Assembly: GCA_016987375.1 (NCBI GenBank)
Contig: PJRA01000453.1
Span: 1,237,461 to 1,301,460 of the forward strand
Direction: 5' to 3'
Source of the DNA: Brachionus koreanus
Taxonomy: Eukaryota; Rotifera; Eurotatoria; Ploima; Brachionidae
Length of the DNA: 64,000 nucleotides
Made by a program: the position numbers and the translations under genes. Position 1 is the stretch's first letter. The number at the start of each line of letters is the position of its first letter. The notes under the pieces were generated by a model that worked only from the letters and a program-made list of their open reading frames with translations, was not told the DNA's origin and did no database searches. This document shows positions 1-11,244 of the stretch, one piece after another.

Positions 1-81
1 TTGTTTAACCAAATAAAATAATATTAGCAATATTTATGAAAAAAATATTAATAAAATATTTAATTTTAAATAATTAAATAG

Positions 82-984
82 AAACGTCAATATAAAATTT
101 CAAAATTGTCTACAAGCACTCTATCGAATACAGTGTCTAATGCAAGCAAAGGCATTGTTCAAGGAGTAATCTATGGCATTACAGGTCTGATTAACAATCC
201 TTTAGAAGAAAGAAAACGAGGCACCAGAGGTCTTGTTGCTGGTTTGGGAAAAGGTCTTGCCGGTTTTGTTAGTAAACCAGTCGGTTCGGTTTTTGACGGT
301 GTTTCAATTTCTTTGGATGGATTGAAACGCTTTGCTCTGTCCGGCTCAGAGCCCATTACAAATCTTCGCTTGCCTAGACATCTGGTTAATGATGTTAGCA
401 TACTTCCCTATTCAGCTTATCAAGCTAAAGGATATGAGATTTTGAGAGACTTGCAAAATGACAATATTGCTCTTGAGGAATTTTACTGGGCTCATCTATT
501 TTTGCAGAATAAACGCAGAAGATCATTGTTGTTCATTACCGATGCTCACATTTACAGACTAAAAAAGACCTCGACACAAATTTTAAGACAGTGGAAACTA
601 CTACAAGATCCAATCCAATTGCATAAAATAACAATTTCGAAAATTGTACCTTTTGAAATGCCTCAAAATTTAGCATCCAAGCATCGAAAAACTTTAGAGC
701 ATTGTTTGCTAGCCAAAAGTTTTAAAGAGTCCGATTTACATCAATTCTATGTAATTATTTTTCTTCTAATCAATTAAAATAGAAAAAAATTAATTTTACA
801 TATATCTTTTTCTAAATTTCAGATAACATATAAAAAAGAAACTGAAAACTATGATTTAAATGCGGACAATTCAAAAATTCTTTTGTTAATATCGCAAAAA
901 TCTGTTTGTGAATGGTTCGATGATAAAATACAATCTGCAATAAAATATTACAAGGAACTAAAGAATTACATTGAAATTGTTTGA
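82..984 (+). CDS. VPS13-family lipid-transfer protein, C-terminal end (partial)
   Basis: Last two exons of a gene that starts left of the window: 82-750 and 823-984, joined in phase 0 (GT at 751, AG at 821-822). About 276 residues are visible. The segment with KGIVQG, LINNP and GLVAGLGKGLAGF is the Gly-rich amphipathic C-terminal region typical of VPS13 proteins, and it is followed by a PH-like tail. VPS13 proteins are long rod-like bridges that move phospholipids between organelles at contact sites; this end normally binds lipid droplets or mitochondria. The exon is opened at 82 because an AG precedes it and the frame stays open. Which paralogue (A/C, B or D) is not clear; the PY-x5-AKGYEIL stretch recalls VPS13D more than VPS13A. 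Confidence 0.8.
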
Positions 985-1911
985 ATTTTTTTTTGTTAAT
1001 TTTGAATTTATTTTTTAAATTAAACTAATTAAATTTATTTAAATGCTGTTATTTTTTTCAGAAGTAAAAACTGATATTATACATATAATTCTATCATATT
1101 TTTACCAAGCCTAATTTTTTTAATTTTTAACTAAAATAAACTAATCTTAAAATTAATTAATTGAACAAATTTTATTTTAAAAAAAAATGTATCTACTTTT
1201 AAAAAAAAGGATAAATTTTCACATTTAGTTTTAAATTTTTTTTCTAAATATTTAACAGATAATTTGAGGGTTTAAATAAATTAATATATTTTCAAAATTT
1301 TTATCGTTGTCAACCATAATAAATTATTTATTTTGTAGTCCAATTTTATTTAAAAAAAAAACAAACAAAAAATTAAAGAATTTCTTGAAAATTATTTAAA
1401 CAAATAAAACAAATCACCCTTGAGTTTAAAAAAAAAATTTCTTAATCAAACAGTTAAACTAAATAGATAAACAAAACATTTTTGTTTTTGTTTTCATTTT
1501 GAATTGATAAAAAAAAAAATCAAAATCAAAATAATAATTAAATAAAAATAAATTTAAAGAATTATAGGAAAAAAAATGCTTGTTAGTTTATTTGTAATCG
1601 GATTTTAGTAATTAATTTTAACAATTAATTTTATTTTTTTGGGTCATTTTCAATTAAAATTTTGATCGCAAGTGTATCAAAGTGATAAATAATTTCAATA
1701 AGAAAATTTTGTTTATTTTTTTTATATGGTTAAAAATTTTCTCAACAACAAACAAAATCTGGATAGTCACAAATCACGCAAACATAATCAGCATTCCAAA
1801 ATAAAACACTATTCTATTTAAAAACTCAAACAATTCATTTCATCATCAATTCAATTTTAAATCAATAATATCAATTTTTTTTATTGTTTAACTTAAGTTT
1901 AAAAATAAAAA
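985..1911. other. Intergenic, AT-rich
   Basis: About 930 bases of A/T tracts between the VPS13-like 3' end and the EF-hand gene. It should hold the 3' UTR of the former and the promoter of the latter. I see no coding segment or structured RNA in it. Confidence 0.6.
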
Positions 1912-3312
1912 ATGAATTTTCAAAACTATCGTTACTCTGATCCGAGTTTTAGGGAACAGGAACCAGCTTTTGATTCTCTTTCACAACAACAAAATATGAT
2001 AAGTAATATCTTTCCTCCAGGATTGTTCATGCCTTCATCAGCAGTAAGTCAAATAGCCTCAGATCTGTTACAAATTCAAACAGGTCGATCTACTTTGCCT
2101 TTTGCTAAACCATCTAATCAGCAATATCTAAGTGAAATTGAAGAAGCTATTTTGCGCTCAAGTGAGCCAATTCCAATAAATGAAGCCGATGAAATATCAG
2201 TCAATGGACAAAGAGGCATTTGGGCAAATAAATCTGAAGTTATTAATTGGCAAGGTGATTTGCCGATCGGTCAATATGCCATCAATGAAGACACAAATCC
2301 CGAGATTCTAAATAAAAAGACTAGTCAAACACTTGAATATGTTCAAGAGATGGCTATTAGATATTTAAGACCTCCGACTCCTCCGGCACCAGGCGAAATA
2401 ATTATCAATCAATTGCCAAATGAAGTGACACGTCCAGCTCCTCCCTTAATTATTCGACAACAGCCTGCTCGACCATTGACTCCCGAGCCGTTGATTATTC
2501 GTGAAGCTCCACCGGTCCCGCCAGCTCAAGTTGGCCGAAAAGTCATCACAATTAGTGGAAAAAAGATACCGCCACCGCCAAGAAAAGTGATTATCGAAAG
2601 ACTACCTACATTGCCGGCCAAGCCTCAATCGGTTCTAATCGAAAGATGGCTCCCATATGCTGAAGTTAAACGAAAAGTAATATACAATAAGCCTGTTCAA
2701 GCTGACCCCATTGTGGCTAAACCAAGAAATATTATTGTTCAATGGGATTCGCCACAAGTAAATATTAGAAAAGAATTTAAATATTTAGGTATTATTAGAG
2801 CTAATCCAGTCGATTATGTCCAAAGATATGGATCAACTCTTCGACAATCAAATGAATTGCCAAAATTTGTCACTGATATACAAACACCCGATGGTCTGGT
2901 ATTGGCTGCTGATCACGAATACAACACTTTGCATGAATTGTACGGTGATGTTTCTGCTTTGGATTTAATTGATTTGGAACGCGAAGGTCTTGGTCAATAT
3001 GTCTCTTATTTAAAAAGAAACATAAACCATAATACATCTAATTCATATAATAATAATTTTAATTATGCTATACAACTGGACGATAATGTTAATAATTTGA
3101 TTGATCAAATATTTAGATCAGTTGACCGAGATCAAAATGGAAGAATAAGTGTGGAAGAAGCTGAAAAATTGGTGCTAAAATTGAATAGTAGACTTGGCAG
3201 GCGATATGGTGAGGATGATGTTAAGGCTTTTTTTGCCACTTTAGATCAAAATAATGATGGAACCTTGGATTTAGAAGAGTTTAGACGAGCTTTCCTTAGC
3301 GTTGCTAATTAA
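1912..3312 (+). CDS. EF-hand protein with Pro-rich II-x-R/ER repeats
   Basis: A single-exon 466-residue protein. Residues 1-150 are not recognised. Residues about 155-300 hold a Pro-rich array in which short beta-like units (IIINQLP, LIIRQQP, LIIREAP, VIIERLP, VLIERWLP, NIIVQW) alternate with PxxP spacers. The C-terminus carries two canonical EF-hand loops, DRDQNGRISVEE at 405-416 and DQNNDGTLDLEE at 445-456, with acidic residues at loop positions 1, 3, 5 and 12, so calcium binding is expected. No signal peptide or membrane segment is visible. The repeats suggest a structural or cytoskeletal protein, but that is inference. The ATG follows a long A/T 5' region, and AATAAA motifs occur about 130 bases after the stop. 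Confidence 0.8.
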   Translation: MNFQNYRYSDPSFREQEPAFDSLSQQQNMISNIFPPGLFMPSSAVSQIASDLLQIQTGRSTLPFAKPSNQQYLSEIEEAILRSSEPIPINEADEISVNGQRGIWANKSEVINWQGDLPIGQYAINEDTNPEILNKKTSQTLEYVQEMAIRYLRPPTPPAPGEIIINQLPNEVTRPAPPLIIRQQPARPLTPEPLIIREAPPVPPAQVGRKVITISGKKIPPPPRKVIIERLPTLPAKPQSVLIERWLPYAEVKRKVIYNKPVQADPIVAKPRNIIVQWDSPQVNIRKEFKYLGIIRANPVDYVQRYGSTLRQSNELPKFVTDIQTPDGLVLAADHEYNTLHELYGDVSALDLIDLEREGLGQYVSYLKRNINHNTSNSYNNNFNYAIQLDDNVNNLIDQIFRSVDRDQNGRISVEEAEKLVLKLNSRLGRRYGEDDVKAFFATLDQNNDGTLDLEEFRRAFLSVAN

Positions 3313-5271
3313 CTTATTTAATTTTTCTATTTTTGAAGCATTAACAATTTTAAAATTTAAGAGATTTTAGAATTTAATAATTTTTTTGGTTATCAAATTT
3401 TTTTCTGGAATCGTGTATCTATAATAATTTAAATAAATAAATTTAATAAATAAAAAAAAATATTTTCATTAATTTACACTTATAATCAACAACTTGAATG
3501 GTACAAGTATTAATCAAAGAATTTTTAATAGATCTAAATTCAATTAGTTAATTATAAAATCACTCGCAATCATGATGATCTAAAATTTAAATTTAATATA
3601 TATTTAGTTTAAGAATATTAATGAAATAGAAGTCATCATTCATCAAACTTATGCCTGGGTTTTTAGACATTAGTAGTAAAATATTTTATTATATGATTTA
3701 TTTATTTATTTAAGTTCGAAAACAAAAATTTAAAATTGTATAAACAATAAACAATTTTTGTTTATAGTTACTTGGAGAATCTTAATATTTTAAGTAAAAA
3801 TATTAGTTAATTTAAATTTCAAAACCTATGTAGAATTGTAAAAATTTTTTAGCAACAAATTTCAAAGAAATATTTTATCAAAAATAAAAAAAAAAATTCT
3901 TTTTAGATTATTCATCAAAAATAAATGCATGAGTAAAATTTATCTAGTTGTGTTAGCTTGATAGATTTAAATCCCTTGTTTCATTTTATCTTAAGAAATT
4001 TTTAAATTAAAAAATCTTGTTTATTAAAAATTAAAAAAACTGAATTTATTTTTAAATAGATATAACATGCTTTTTTTTCAATAGGGAAAATTGAAAATTT
4101 TTTATTAATTAAAAAAAACTGAGCTCGGAGAATTTGATTCAACTTTAAACTAAAATGTCATGACTCTCTACCTACACAAGAAACAAACAAATAAATTTAT
4201 TTTGATTTGAAAAAGAATTAACAATAGAGAAATCCTATAAAAAAAGAAGTCTAATTTTTTTAAAATCTTTCAGAGCAATTGAATAAATTAATAATAAAAA
4301 GAAAGCAGAATAGAAGTCTTAAAATAAATAAAAATAAATAATTTTTTTTTAAAAAAAAAGTCTGTTAAATCAAAATTCAAGTAATATATTCCTAAACTCT
4401 TTTATATTTCTTCGATTGCACTTTTTTTAATTAATGAAAAATTTGCAAATATTTTTTTTGTTTTCAAAATTGAAAACTTTATCTAATCCTTTGGATAATA
4501 AATAACCTTAGTAACTGGAAACAATTCTGCTTTTGAAAATTTTATGGATAATCGATCACGATTTTAAATTAAATATTTATTAAATACTAAATTTAAAATT
4601 TTAGCATTTAATTAGGTCTTTAAATCAATATAAATTACATGAAAAAATGGTCGATTTTAAGATTTTTTTTCAAGCAAAAAAAAAAAAAATTATAGAAATA
4701 AAACAAAATTGATTTAATTAAATTAAAGTAAATAGATTTAGTGTAAAAAATTAAAAAATCAATCACGAAATTACTTAGGCTGTATTGCGCAACTCAGTCA
4801 GTCCCTTTTTGATCAACTCACAATGATATTTACCTATGCGCACTGTTGTTAATAAATATTCCAATTTAAAAAAATAATTTTTTTTTTCTAAACTGTGTTA
4901 GATATGTGTTGCTAAGAGACTCAGTTTTTAGTTTTTAAGCTTTATGCCAGCTATTATCGTTGTTAGCGTAATTGTTGCTCAGTTTTTTTCTTTTATTTTT
5001 TTAAAATAATTTACTACAACAATCATAAAATTTTAAAAAATATATATAAGAAATTTTACAATTTGATAATATTTTTTATATTCTTTATTAGTTTCTACTT
5101 TCAAATGATAATAATTCTATTCGTTGTTGTCAAGTAGAATTTATTCGAACAACTCTTTTTTTTTTCTTGAACCTTTAAGGCTTTTTGTTTTTGTTGCTAT
5201 TTTAGAATAAAAGATTCATCTAATTTTGTTAATATAATTTATTTTAATTTAGAACCATTTATTGAGGCCAA
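3313..5271. other. Intergenic, AT-rich; probable SAXO promoter at its right end
   Basis: Nearly 2 kb without a coding segment I can support. The left end has AATAAA motifs for the EF-hand gene. From about 4780 to 5000 the base composition is less AT-rich, including a GTTGCTAAGAGAC half X-box at 4908-4920. This may be regulatory DNA for the ciliary SAXO gene, but the match is weak. Confidence 0.45.
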
Positions 5272-6793
5272 ATGACTAAATTGTGTATATGCCAGATGTG
5301 TACTTGTGGTCACCATCGGTGTCCGCATCGACCATGGGGCATATTGGGTAAAGGTGAGCAACCATGCGCAGTTACTGAATACAAAAACGAGTACCGGGCC
5401 CATGAAGCTTCACGAACCCAGCCGTTCAAGCCGGACAATGAATACAAGGGCTCCAATCTTCCCCTTAACGATGAAACAACACACAAGTTTATTTAATTCT
5501 AGTCTTAAAAAATTAATTTTATTTATTTATTTATGTGTTTATCTATAGAACTGATTATATTCGTCATCAAGTCGAGAGAATATCTCTTCATCAGCCAGAA
5601 CAGTACAAACAACCTGAAGGTGAAATGGACACAATGACTAGCTACAAACGCGAATATGTCCGTATGTATTCTATTAGCTATTAGTTATTTATTTTTGTTT
5701 GATAAAAATATTCAAATTTTTGTTAATATACTAATTTTATTTTATTTTCTTGTTTCTAGAGAAACAAGGCGAAAAAGCAATGCCTATTCGACATGATGGA
5801 AGCCGAAAAGAACCAGCCAATTTCGAGGGTAATCCAACATATAAAAGCGATTATCGACCATGGGAATTGAATAGAACGCAGCCAATCCGTCACGATGGTG
5901 GCTATGTAGCTTCTTCTGATCCATTCAATGGCGACACTACTTACTATCAAGACTTCAAGCGTTATAATCAAACACCTGTTAAGCCAATTAGACCGGACAA
6001 TGCTGCTTTGCAATCAAATGATCCGTTCAATGATAGAACTGGCTATAGAGAAGACTATGTTAAACACGATTTGCCAGCCAAATACTCGAGACCTAAAGAC
6101 GAGTATCAAGCAAATAAAATACCATTGGACAGCATGACTACAATGAGACGAGACTTTACGGCCAAAGGTGCTGAAAAAGCTCGATCATTTAAGCCCGAAA
6201 ATGGTGGCTACAGATCCGAAGCGCCATTTGATGATGACACAACTCACAAAAATGATTTTAAAAAATGGGAAGTAAAGCCTAACTTTGCCAAAAAAGACAA
6301 CGAATGGAAGCCTCCATTGGGTGAAATGGATCTTAGCACTAATTACAATTCGGAATTTACGCCGAAGCCAGCACAAAAAGCGATGGCTATTAGACCAGCA
6401 AGTAGAAGAAAAATTGATGGCAAATTTGAAGGTGACACTACATATGGACAAGACTTTCGAAAATGGCCAGGCGATAGACGCACACCGCTCAAAAATCCAA
6501 ATGAATACCAAGCACCAAATGTACCATTCGATGGCACCAGCACATACAAAGGTCACTATTTGCCAGTAGCTGGTGGACCATCTCAATCGTTCAAACCCGA
6601 TGGCTTGGCTTACAGATCAGACCAACCATTTGACGGCAACACTCTATACAGAACTGAATTTACTCAAAAAGAAATTGAGCCGTGTCCAGCTACTTTGTTG
6701 GAAACACCACGCGCCAATTTTGTTTTCCAAGCTGAAGATGATAAAGGCCATAAATTTTATGCGCCTGCACACACAAAATCAATTGTAGCTTAA
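5272..6793 (+). CDS. SAXO-family stabilizer of axonemal microtubules
   Basis: Three exons, 5272-5486, 5549-5661 and 5760-6793, phase-consistent and encoding 453 residues. The N-terminus CICQMCTCGHHRCPHRP is the diagnostic SAXO Cys-rich motif (CxxCxCGxHxCPH). It is followed by about eleven degenerate repeats of roughly 35 residues, with cores such as FDDDTTHKNDF, FEGDTTYGQDF and FDGNTLYRTEF separated by PxRPD/E-type linkers. In the family these Mn modules bind and stabilise microtubules, and the proteins sit in the lumen of axonemal doublets or in centrioles and basal bodies. The first exon carries the Cys motif and one repeat. Length is close to vertebrate SAXO1/2. No anomaly seen; assignment to SAXO1 versus SAXO2 is not attempted. 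Confidence 0.93.
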
Positions 6794-6852
6794 ATGCTTT
6801 TTTTGATTATCAACATTAACAATATTCTAATTCATTTCTTCTTTATGTCAAT

Positions 6853-7748
6853 ATTTTTGAATGAATGAAATTTATATTTTATTTAATTTAATAAAAATAA
6901 AATAAGAATAAAAATGAAAAAAAAAATTTTAAAATTAAAATAATAATTTTTACCGATTCAAAAACTAAATTTAGAAACAAATTTTTATTTTAATATAAAA
7001 AAAATTATTTCCCCAAAGATAAATTAAATTAAAAAATAATTAGTTTTTTTTGCTTTCGTAAAAGTGCTTCATTTAGTTGGAAATTAATTATTATTGTTTT
7101 GGCTTTTATAACTTTATATTAAAAACACTGATTGATTAGAATTTTTTTCCTTTTTTCAACTCAAAGACCTCCTTTCGACATTCAGAAATAAAATAAAATT
7201 TTTTTTTTATTTTTTGCTGATTATTTTTAATTTTTTTTTCTAAATTAAATCATATTTTATGAACCTTAATAAATTTGATCTAATTAATCTAAAAAGAAAC
7301 TATTAACTTAATAAGAAATTTGACTTTTTAACACTAGAACGCCCGAGGGGTTTTTTAGACCCCTTTTTGAAAAACTAAAACTTTGATTTTATCACATATA
7401 AATAAAATTTTAAAAAATGATCTTTATAAGCTAAAAATCTTGATTGTAATTTTTTAGAAAATTAATAAATTTTCAAAGAAAATGTTTAATTTATCTTTAT
7501 AACTTTATTTGAAATTTTTATGAGAAATCAGCCGGGCTTTCTGTTTCGTGTTAAGATCTAATTTTAAAATTTTTTTTTTTTTTATTAAAAATAAGAGAAG
7601 ATTTATGATTTGAGAGTAGATTCGTGGTGCAATTAAAACTATTGACTTATTGAGGAAAAAAATTACTTCAATGTTAAACCAAATCTTAAATTTTGATGGA
7701 TATATATTTTTTGTTTTTGAAAAATTTTTATAATAATGATTGACAAAA
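6853..7748. repeat. Direct repeat copy A (with MITE insertion)
   Basis: A non-coding segment that begins in the SAXO 3' UTR and aligns with 10617-11244 in the same orientation. Long stretches are almost identical, for example 7604-7748 against 11093-11244, including the shared words GATTCGTGGTGCAATTAAAA and GATGGATATATATTTTTTG. Other parts carry small indels. Without its 223-base insertion this copy is about 670 bases. It lies left of the 7TM gene and copy B lies right of it. The ends are not TG...CA, so these are not obvious LTRs. Confidence 0.8.
7328..7554. mobile_element. piggyBac-type MITE flanked by TTAA
   Basis: A 219-base non-coding element (7332-7550) lies between TTAA at 7328-7331 and TTAA at 7551-7554. 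Its left end reads CACTAGAACGCCCGAGG and the inverse of the right end reads CACGAAACAGAAAGCCCGG, an imperfect terminal inverted repeat sharing CAC...GCCCG. Just inside the left end is a short inverted repeat, AGGGG-tttttt-agACCCCT, of the kind common in piggyBac-like elements. The sister repeat at 11048-11051 has a single TTAA at the same point and no insertion, which gives the target site directly. There is no transposase, so movement would have depended on one supplied in trans. Confidence 0.82.
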
Positions 7749-7856
7749 TTTCTTAAAATTAAATTTCACCATTTTTTAACTAGAAAAAAATTTTAAAATA
7801 TTTTTTTTCAATATTTTTAATTAAAAAAATATTCTAAAAATAATACAAATAATATT

Positions 7857-10121
7857 TCATAAAAAAAATGATTTCAATTGTGTTCTAAAATGCTTATTCA
7901 ATAAATAATAAGTTACTATTAGATATGAACATGTGATTGTGAAAAAAAAATTTCCAAATTCAATGTAATTGTCACAAATTTTTTCTGATTCGAAACAAAA
8001 ATTATATCTAAAAGCCATGTAAAAAATAAACAAATTAAAACTTAGCTCAAATAATCTGAGAATCATTATAATTAAATTATTAGACCAAATTCTAAGAGAA
8101 TTTGAATTTATTTTCTTTTGAATTTGTTGTAATATAATTTTTCTGTAATTTTGACTAGACGATTTTAATTTAATGTCTTTTGATATTGAAATTTGCTCTT
8201 TGAATCTAATTAATAAATATATATCTGATAAAAATAATAAAAACCACAATATCAAACCATTAAAAACAACATTTATAACAAAGAGAAAAAAAAATCTATT
8301 TTTTTTAATCTCTGAATTTGGATCTCCAAAATTTCCAGTTACAAGTGTAATGTCTTTACTCAACATCCAATTTCTCATTGGTATGCCATAATAATCAGAA
8401 TCAATAGTCCCATCTGGATTTGAAACAACTGATGCATTTAGTTTGTCAACATTAGTTGCAAATAAAATAAGAATTAAGATAAACAACAGAATACGTTTGT
8501 AAAATTTGCCGATCAAATTTTGAATATTGGTATATAAATTAAAAATCCTTGTATTTTGGCTAATACTCCAACATCTAAATATTGAAATACAAATGTTGAG
8601 AATGTTTGATAGAGACTTGAGAATGCCCGAAATAAAATCAACTGCATATATTTGGTAATATTGAATAAAAATGCTTTGATAAACAGTCGAACAAAATAGT
8701 CCACTTATGAGTGGACATGAATTCATCAAATGAATAATTTGAATCAAACAGTAAAAAATATTTATTACTGAGCTTAATAAAATGAAATTGTAAATTTTAA
8801 TTGAAATATTTGTGCCTTTGTTAAGTGCAAGTGATTTTTTGCATTTAATACTAACAAACATAGATAATAGGTTAGTTAGTATTGCAATTGAACCAAAAAT
8901 TAAAGTACCAATTGATCTAGTGTAACTAAGAATGGCACCAGTAATCAAATAGCCAAGTTTGTTTTGAATTGTGAAATATTGACCTAACGAAGACTTTTCA
9001 TGTTTAAAGCTATAACAATTGTTTGACCATTTTTTAAAGCTGCAATTTTTAGGATTAAAATTTGGGCAAATAGTTTTGGATAACCAAAATAGAACACAAG
9101 TACAAAATTTATTAGTTAATAAAAATTCAAATTTTATTGATTTAAATTTGGGAAATTTGTGAAAAATACAAAAATCCTTGTCTGCAAAAGTGTAATTGTC
9201 CTTGTTCGAAATCCATATTGTAATTTTTTCAGTTTGATTTTGATCTAATAATTCAATTAATTTGTAATTATCATAAAAAAAGCTATTCAGTTCAATTTTC
9301 ATTAATAAAATATTTTTTAATTTTTTTAAATTTAAAATAATTGACCATTGAAATTTTTTTATTCTACCAGATATGAGAAGATAATTTAATCTAGGAAAAA
9401 TTTTTTCTAATGAAATATTTGACAGACTAATTAAGTGACCACTAAGAAATAATTGCTCTACATATGAATCTATTGTAGCATTTAAATCTATAAATTTAAT
9501 CTGATTTTTGAATATAAAAGTGTCTGATATTGAATCAAATTTTACACTTGTAAGTGATTTATTGTAGAAAATAAGTGGACAGATGCAAGAATCATATTTC
9601 ACTTTTTCAAAAATAATAGAATCAGTGTTTCTAAATAAAGTAAATTTGGAGGATTCTGATAAAATGCATTCATCGTAGTTAAGTTTTATTTTGGATCGGG
9701 TTAACTGAACTTCAGGTTTTATTTTAAATTTGTCGAATATATTCAAATTTTTTTCAACAGATTTTATTCTTAGAAAATTAAACCTTGAAAAATAACTCCA
9801 AAAAAATAAGTCTTGTGTCACATTGTTATTTAATAAGAGGTCATTTGACAAAATAAGATGATTGTTGGAACTAAACTTAAAATTTATCTCATCAAATTTA
9901 GTATGAGTGGTATTAATGCAGTTAAAATTAATTTGGGAAAATGTTTGAAAATTTTTTACAAATATATTGAAGATCTTACTATCAAAAAAAATGTCAGTTC
10001 CAGTTTTCAATTGAACAAATTGAAATTTTGATTTTTGATCGGTGCAGTTAGGCCAATTATACACTTTTAAAGCAGTTGTCTGATCAATAAAAAATAAAAT
10101 AAATAAAAAAAATCTTTCCAT
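7857..10121 (-). CDS. Orphan seven-transmembrane receptor with a large ectodomain
   Basis: An intronless 754-residue protein. Residues 1-18 form a signal peptide. Residues 19-390 are an Asn- and Phe-rich ectodomain with irregular leucine-rich-like periods and paired cysteines (about 315-370) just before the membrane. Seven hydrophobic segments lie near 403-425, 442-467, 480-516, 544-562, 608-638, 680-705 and 720-742. Helix 3 ends in IFRCWSI where rhodopsin-like receptors have DRY. Helix 7 ends YYLLNKHFR, resembling the NPxxY...FR end with the NP lost. It is therefore probably a divergent class A-like GPCR. No ligand can be named. It is flanked by direct repeats, and codons are extremely A/T-rich. 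Confidence 0.7.
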   Translation of the reverse strand: MERFFLFILFFIDQTTALKVYNWPNCTDQKSKFQFVQLKTGTDIFFDSKIFNIFVKNFQTFSQINFNCINTTHTKFDEINFKFSSNNHLILSNDLLLNNNVTQDLFFWSYFSRFNFLRIKSVEKNLNIFDKFKIKPEVQLTRSKIKLNYDECILSESSKFTLFRNTDSIIFEKVKYDSCICPLIFYNKSLTSVKFDSISDTFIFKNQIKFIDLNATIDSYVEQLFLSGHLISLSNISLEKIFPRLNYLLISGRIKKFQWSIILNLKKLKNILLMKIELNSFFYDNYKLIELLDQNQTEKITIWISNKDNYTFADKDFCIFHKFPKFKSIKFEFLLTNKFCTCVLFWLSKTICPNFNPKNCSFKKWSNNCYSFKHEKSSLGQYFTIQNKLGYLITGAILSYTRSIGTLIFGSIAILTNLLSMFVSIKCKKSLALNKGTNISIKIYNFILLSSVINIFYCLIQIIHLMNSCPLISGLFCSTVYQSIFIQYYQIYAVDFISGILKSLSNILNICISIFRCWSISQNTRIFNLYTNIQNLIGKFYKRILLFILILILFATNVDKLNASVVSNPDGTIDSDYYGIPMRNWMLSKDITLVTGNFGDPNSEIKKNRFFFLFVINVVFNGLILWFLLFLSDIYLLIRFKEQISISKDIKLKSSSQNYRKIILQQIQKKINSNSLRIWSNNLIIMILRLFELSFNLFIFYMAFRYNFCFESEKICDNYIEFGNFFFTITCSYLIVTYYLLNKHFRTQLKSFFL

Positions 10122-10616
10122 TTTATTGTTAGTAAAAAAATTAATTTATTTCTTTTTTTTAAACTCAGCTTAAATTTATATCAAAAAAAAAAATTCATTT
10201 TTTGAAATTTGAAATTTTAATTGTTTTGAAAAATAAATATTTTAAAAGCACGCCAAATCTTTTTTAAAATTAATTTAATTAATTTGATCCTTTAAACATT
10301 AATTTTATTTTGATCATTGATTATTATTGATCAGAAAAATAGTCAAGTCAAGCATTAAAATATAAATTAAAATTTAATTAGTGCAAGTCACTTTATCAGC
10401 TTATGATTTCACGTAAAATTTGCATTTTTTCATAGTCCCTGATAAAATAAAATTAAAAATTTTAAAAATATAATCGATGCTCATATATTCAAATTTAGCT
10501 AAATTAAATCTTCCAATAGCAAATTATGCCAAATTTATTTTGGTCACAATTATTGAAAAATATCTAATTTTTTCTAGTTAATTTAAATAAATATTTTTGG
10601 CTAAAATCCGCAATAA
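10122..10616. other. Upstream region of the 7TM gene
   Basis: About 500 AT-rich bases that should hold the promoter of the minus-strand receptor gene. No coding segment or recognisable motif seen. Confidence 0.5.
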
Positions 10617-11244
10617 ATTTTTGAGTGAATAAATTTATATTTAATTTAATAAAAAAAAAGAATATAAAATTTTTTTTATATTAATTTAAAAAAATTATTT
10701 CCCTAAAGATAAATTTGATTAAAAAATAATTAGTTTTTTTTTGCTTTCTGAAGAGTGCTTCATTCAGCTGGAAATTAATTAGTATTATTACGGCTTTTAT
10801 AACTTTATATTAAAAAAACTTGTAAACTAATAGTTTTGATTGATTAGAAATTGGTTTGAATTGATCAGAATTTTTTCCTCTTTTCAACTCAAAGATTTTT
10901 TTTCGACATTCAGAAATAAAAAAAATATATGTTTTTTTTTTTTTTTTTGTTGATTATTTCTAGATTTTTTTTAAATTAAATCTTATTTTATGAACCTTAA
11001 TAAATTTGATCTAGAAGAAACTATTAACTTAGTAGGAAATTTGACTTTTAAAGATCTAATTTTAAAATTTTTTTTTTAATTAAAAATAAGAGAAGATTTA
11101 TGATTTGAGAGTAGATTCGTGGTGCAATTAAAACTATTGACTTATTGAGGAAAAAAATTACTTCAATGTTAAACCAAATCTTAAATTTTGATGGATATAT
11201 ATTTTTTGTTTTTGAAAAATTTTTATAATGATGATTGACAAAAA
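10617..11244. repeat. Direct repeat copy B (no MITE)
   Basis: The partner of 6853-7748 in the same orientation. It starts with ATTTTTGAGTGAATAAATTT, matching the SAXO 3' UTR at 6853, and ends at GATTGACAAAA like copy A. It has the uninterrupted TTAA at 11048-11051 and about 33 extra bases near 10820-10855 that copy A lacks. No coding potential. The rest of the gap up to ABCE1 (11245-11678) is featureless A/T sequence. Confidence 0.8.

Noticed and set aside
4908..4920. GTTGCTAAGAGAC as an X-box for the SAXO gene
   Set aside because: Only one half-site fits, and it lies about 350 bases from the start codon; not strong enough to call.
6853..11244. The two direct repeats as LTRs of a retroelement carrying the receptor gene
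   Set aside because: The ends are not TG...CA, there is no primer-binding site, polypurine tract, gag or pol, no target duplication was seen, and the copies differ by indels.
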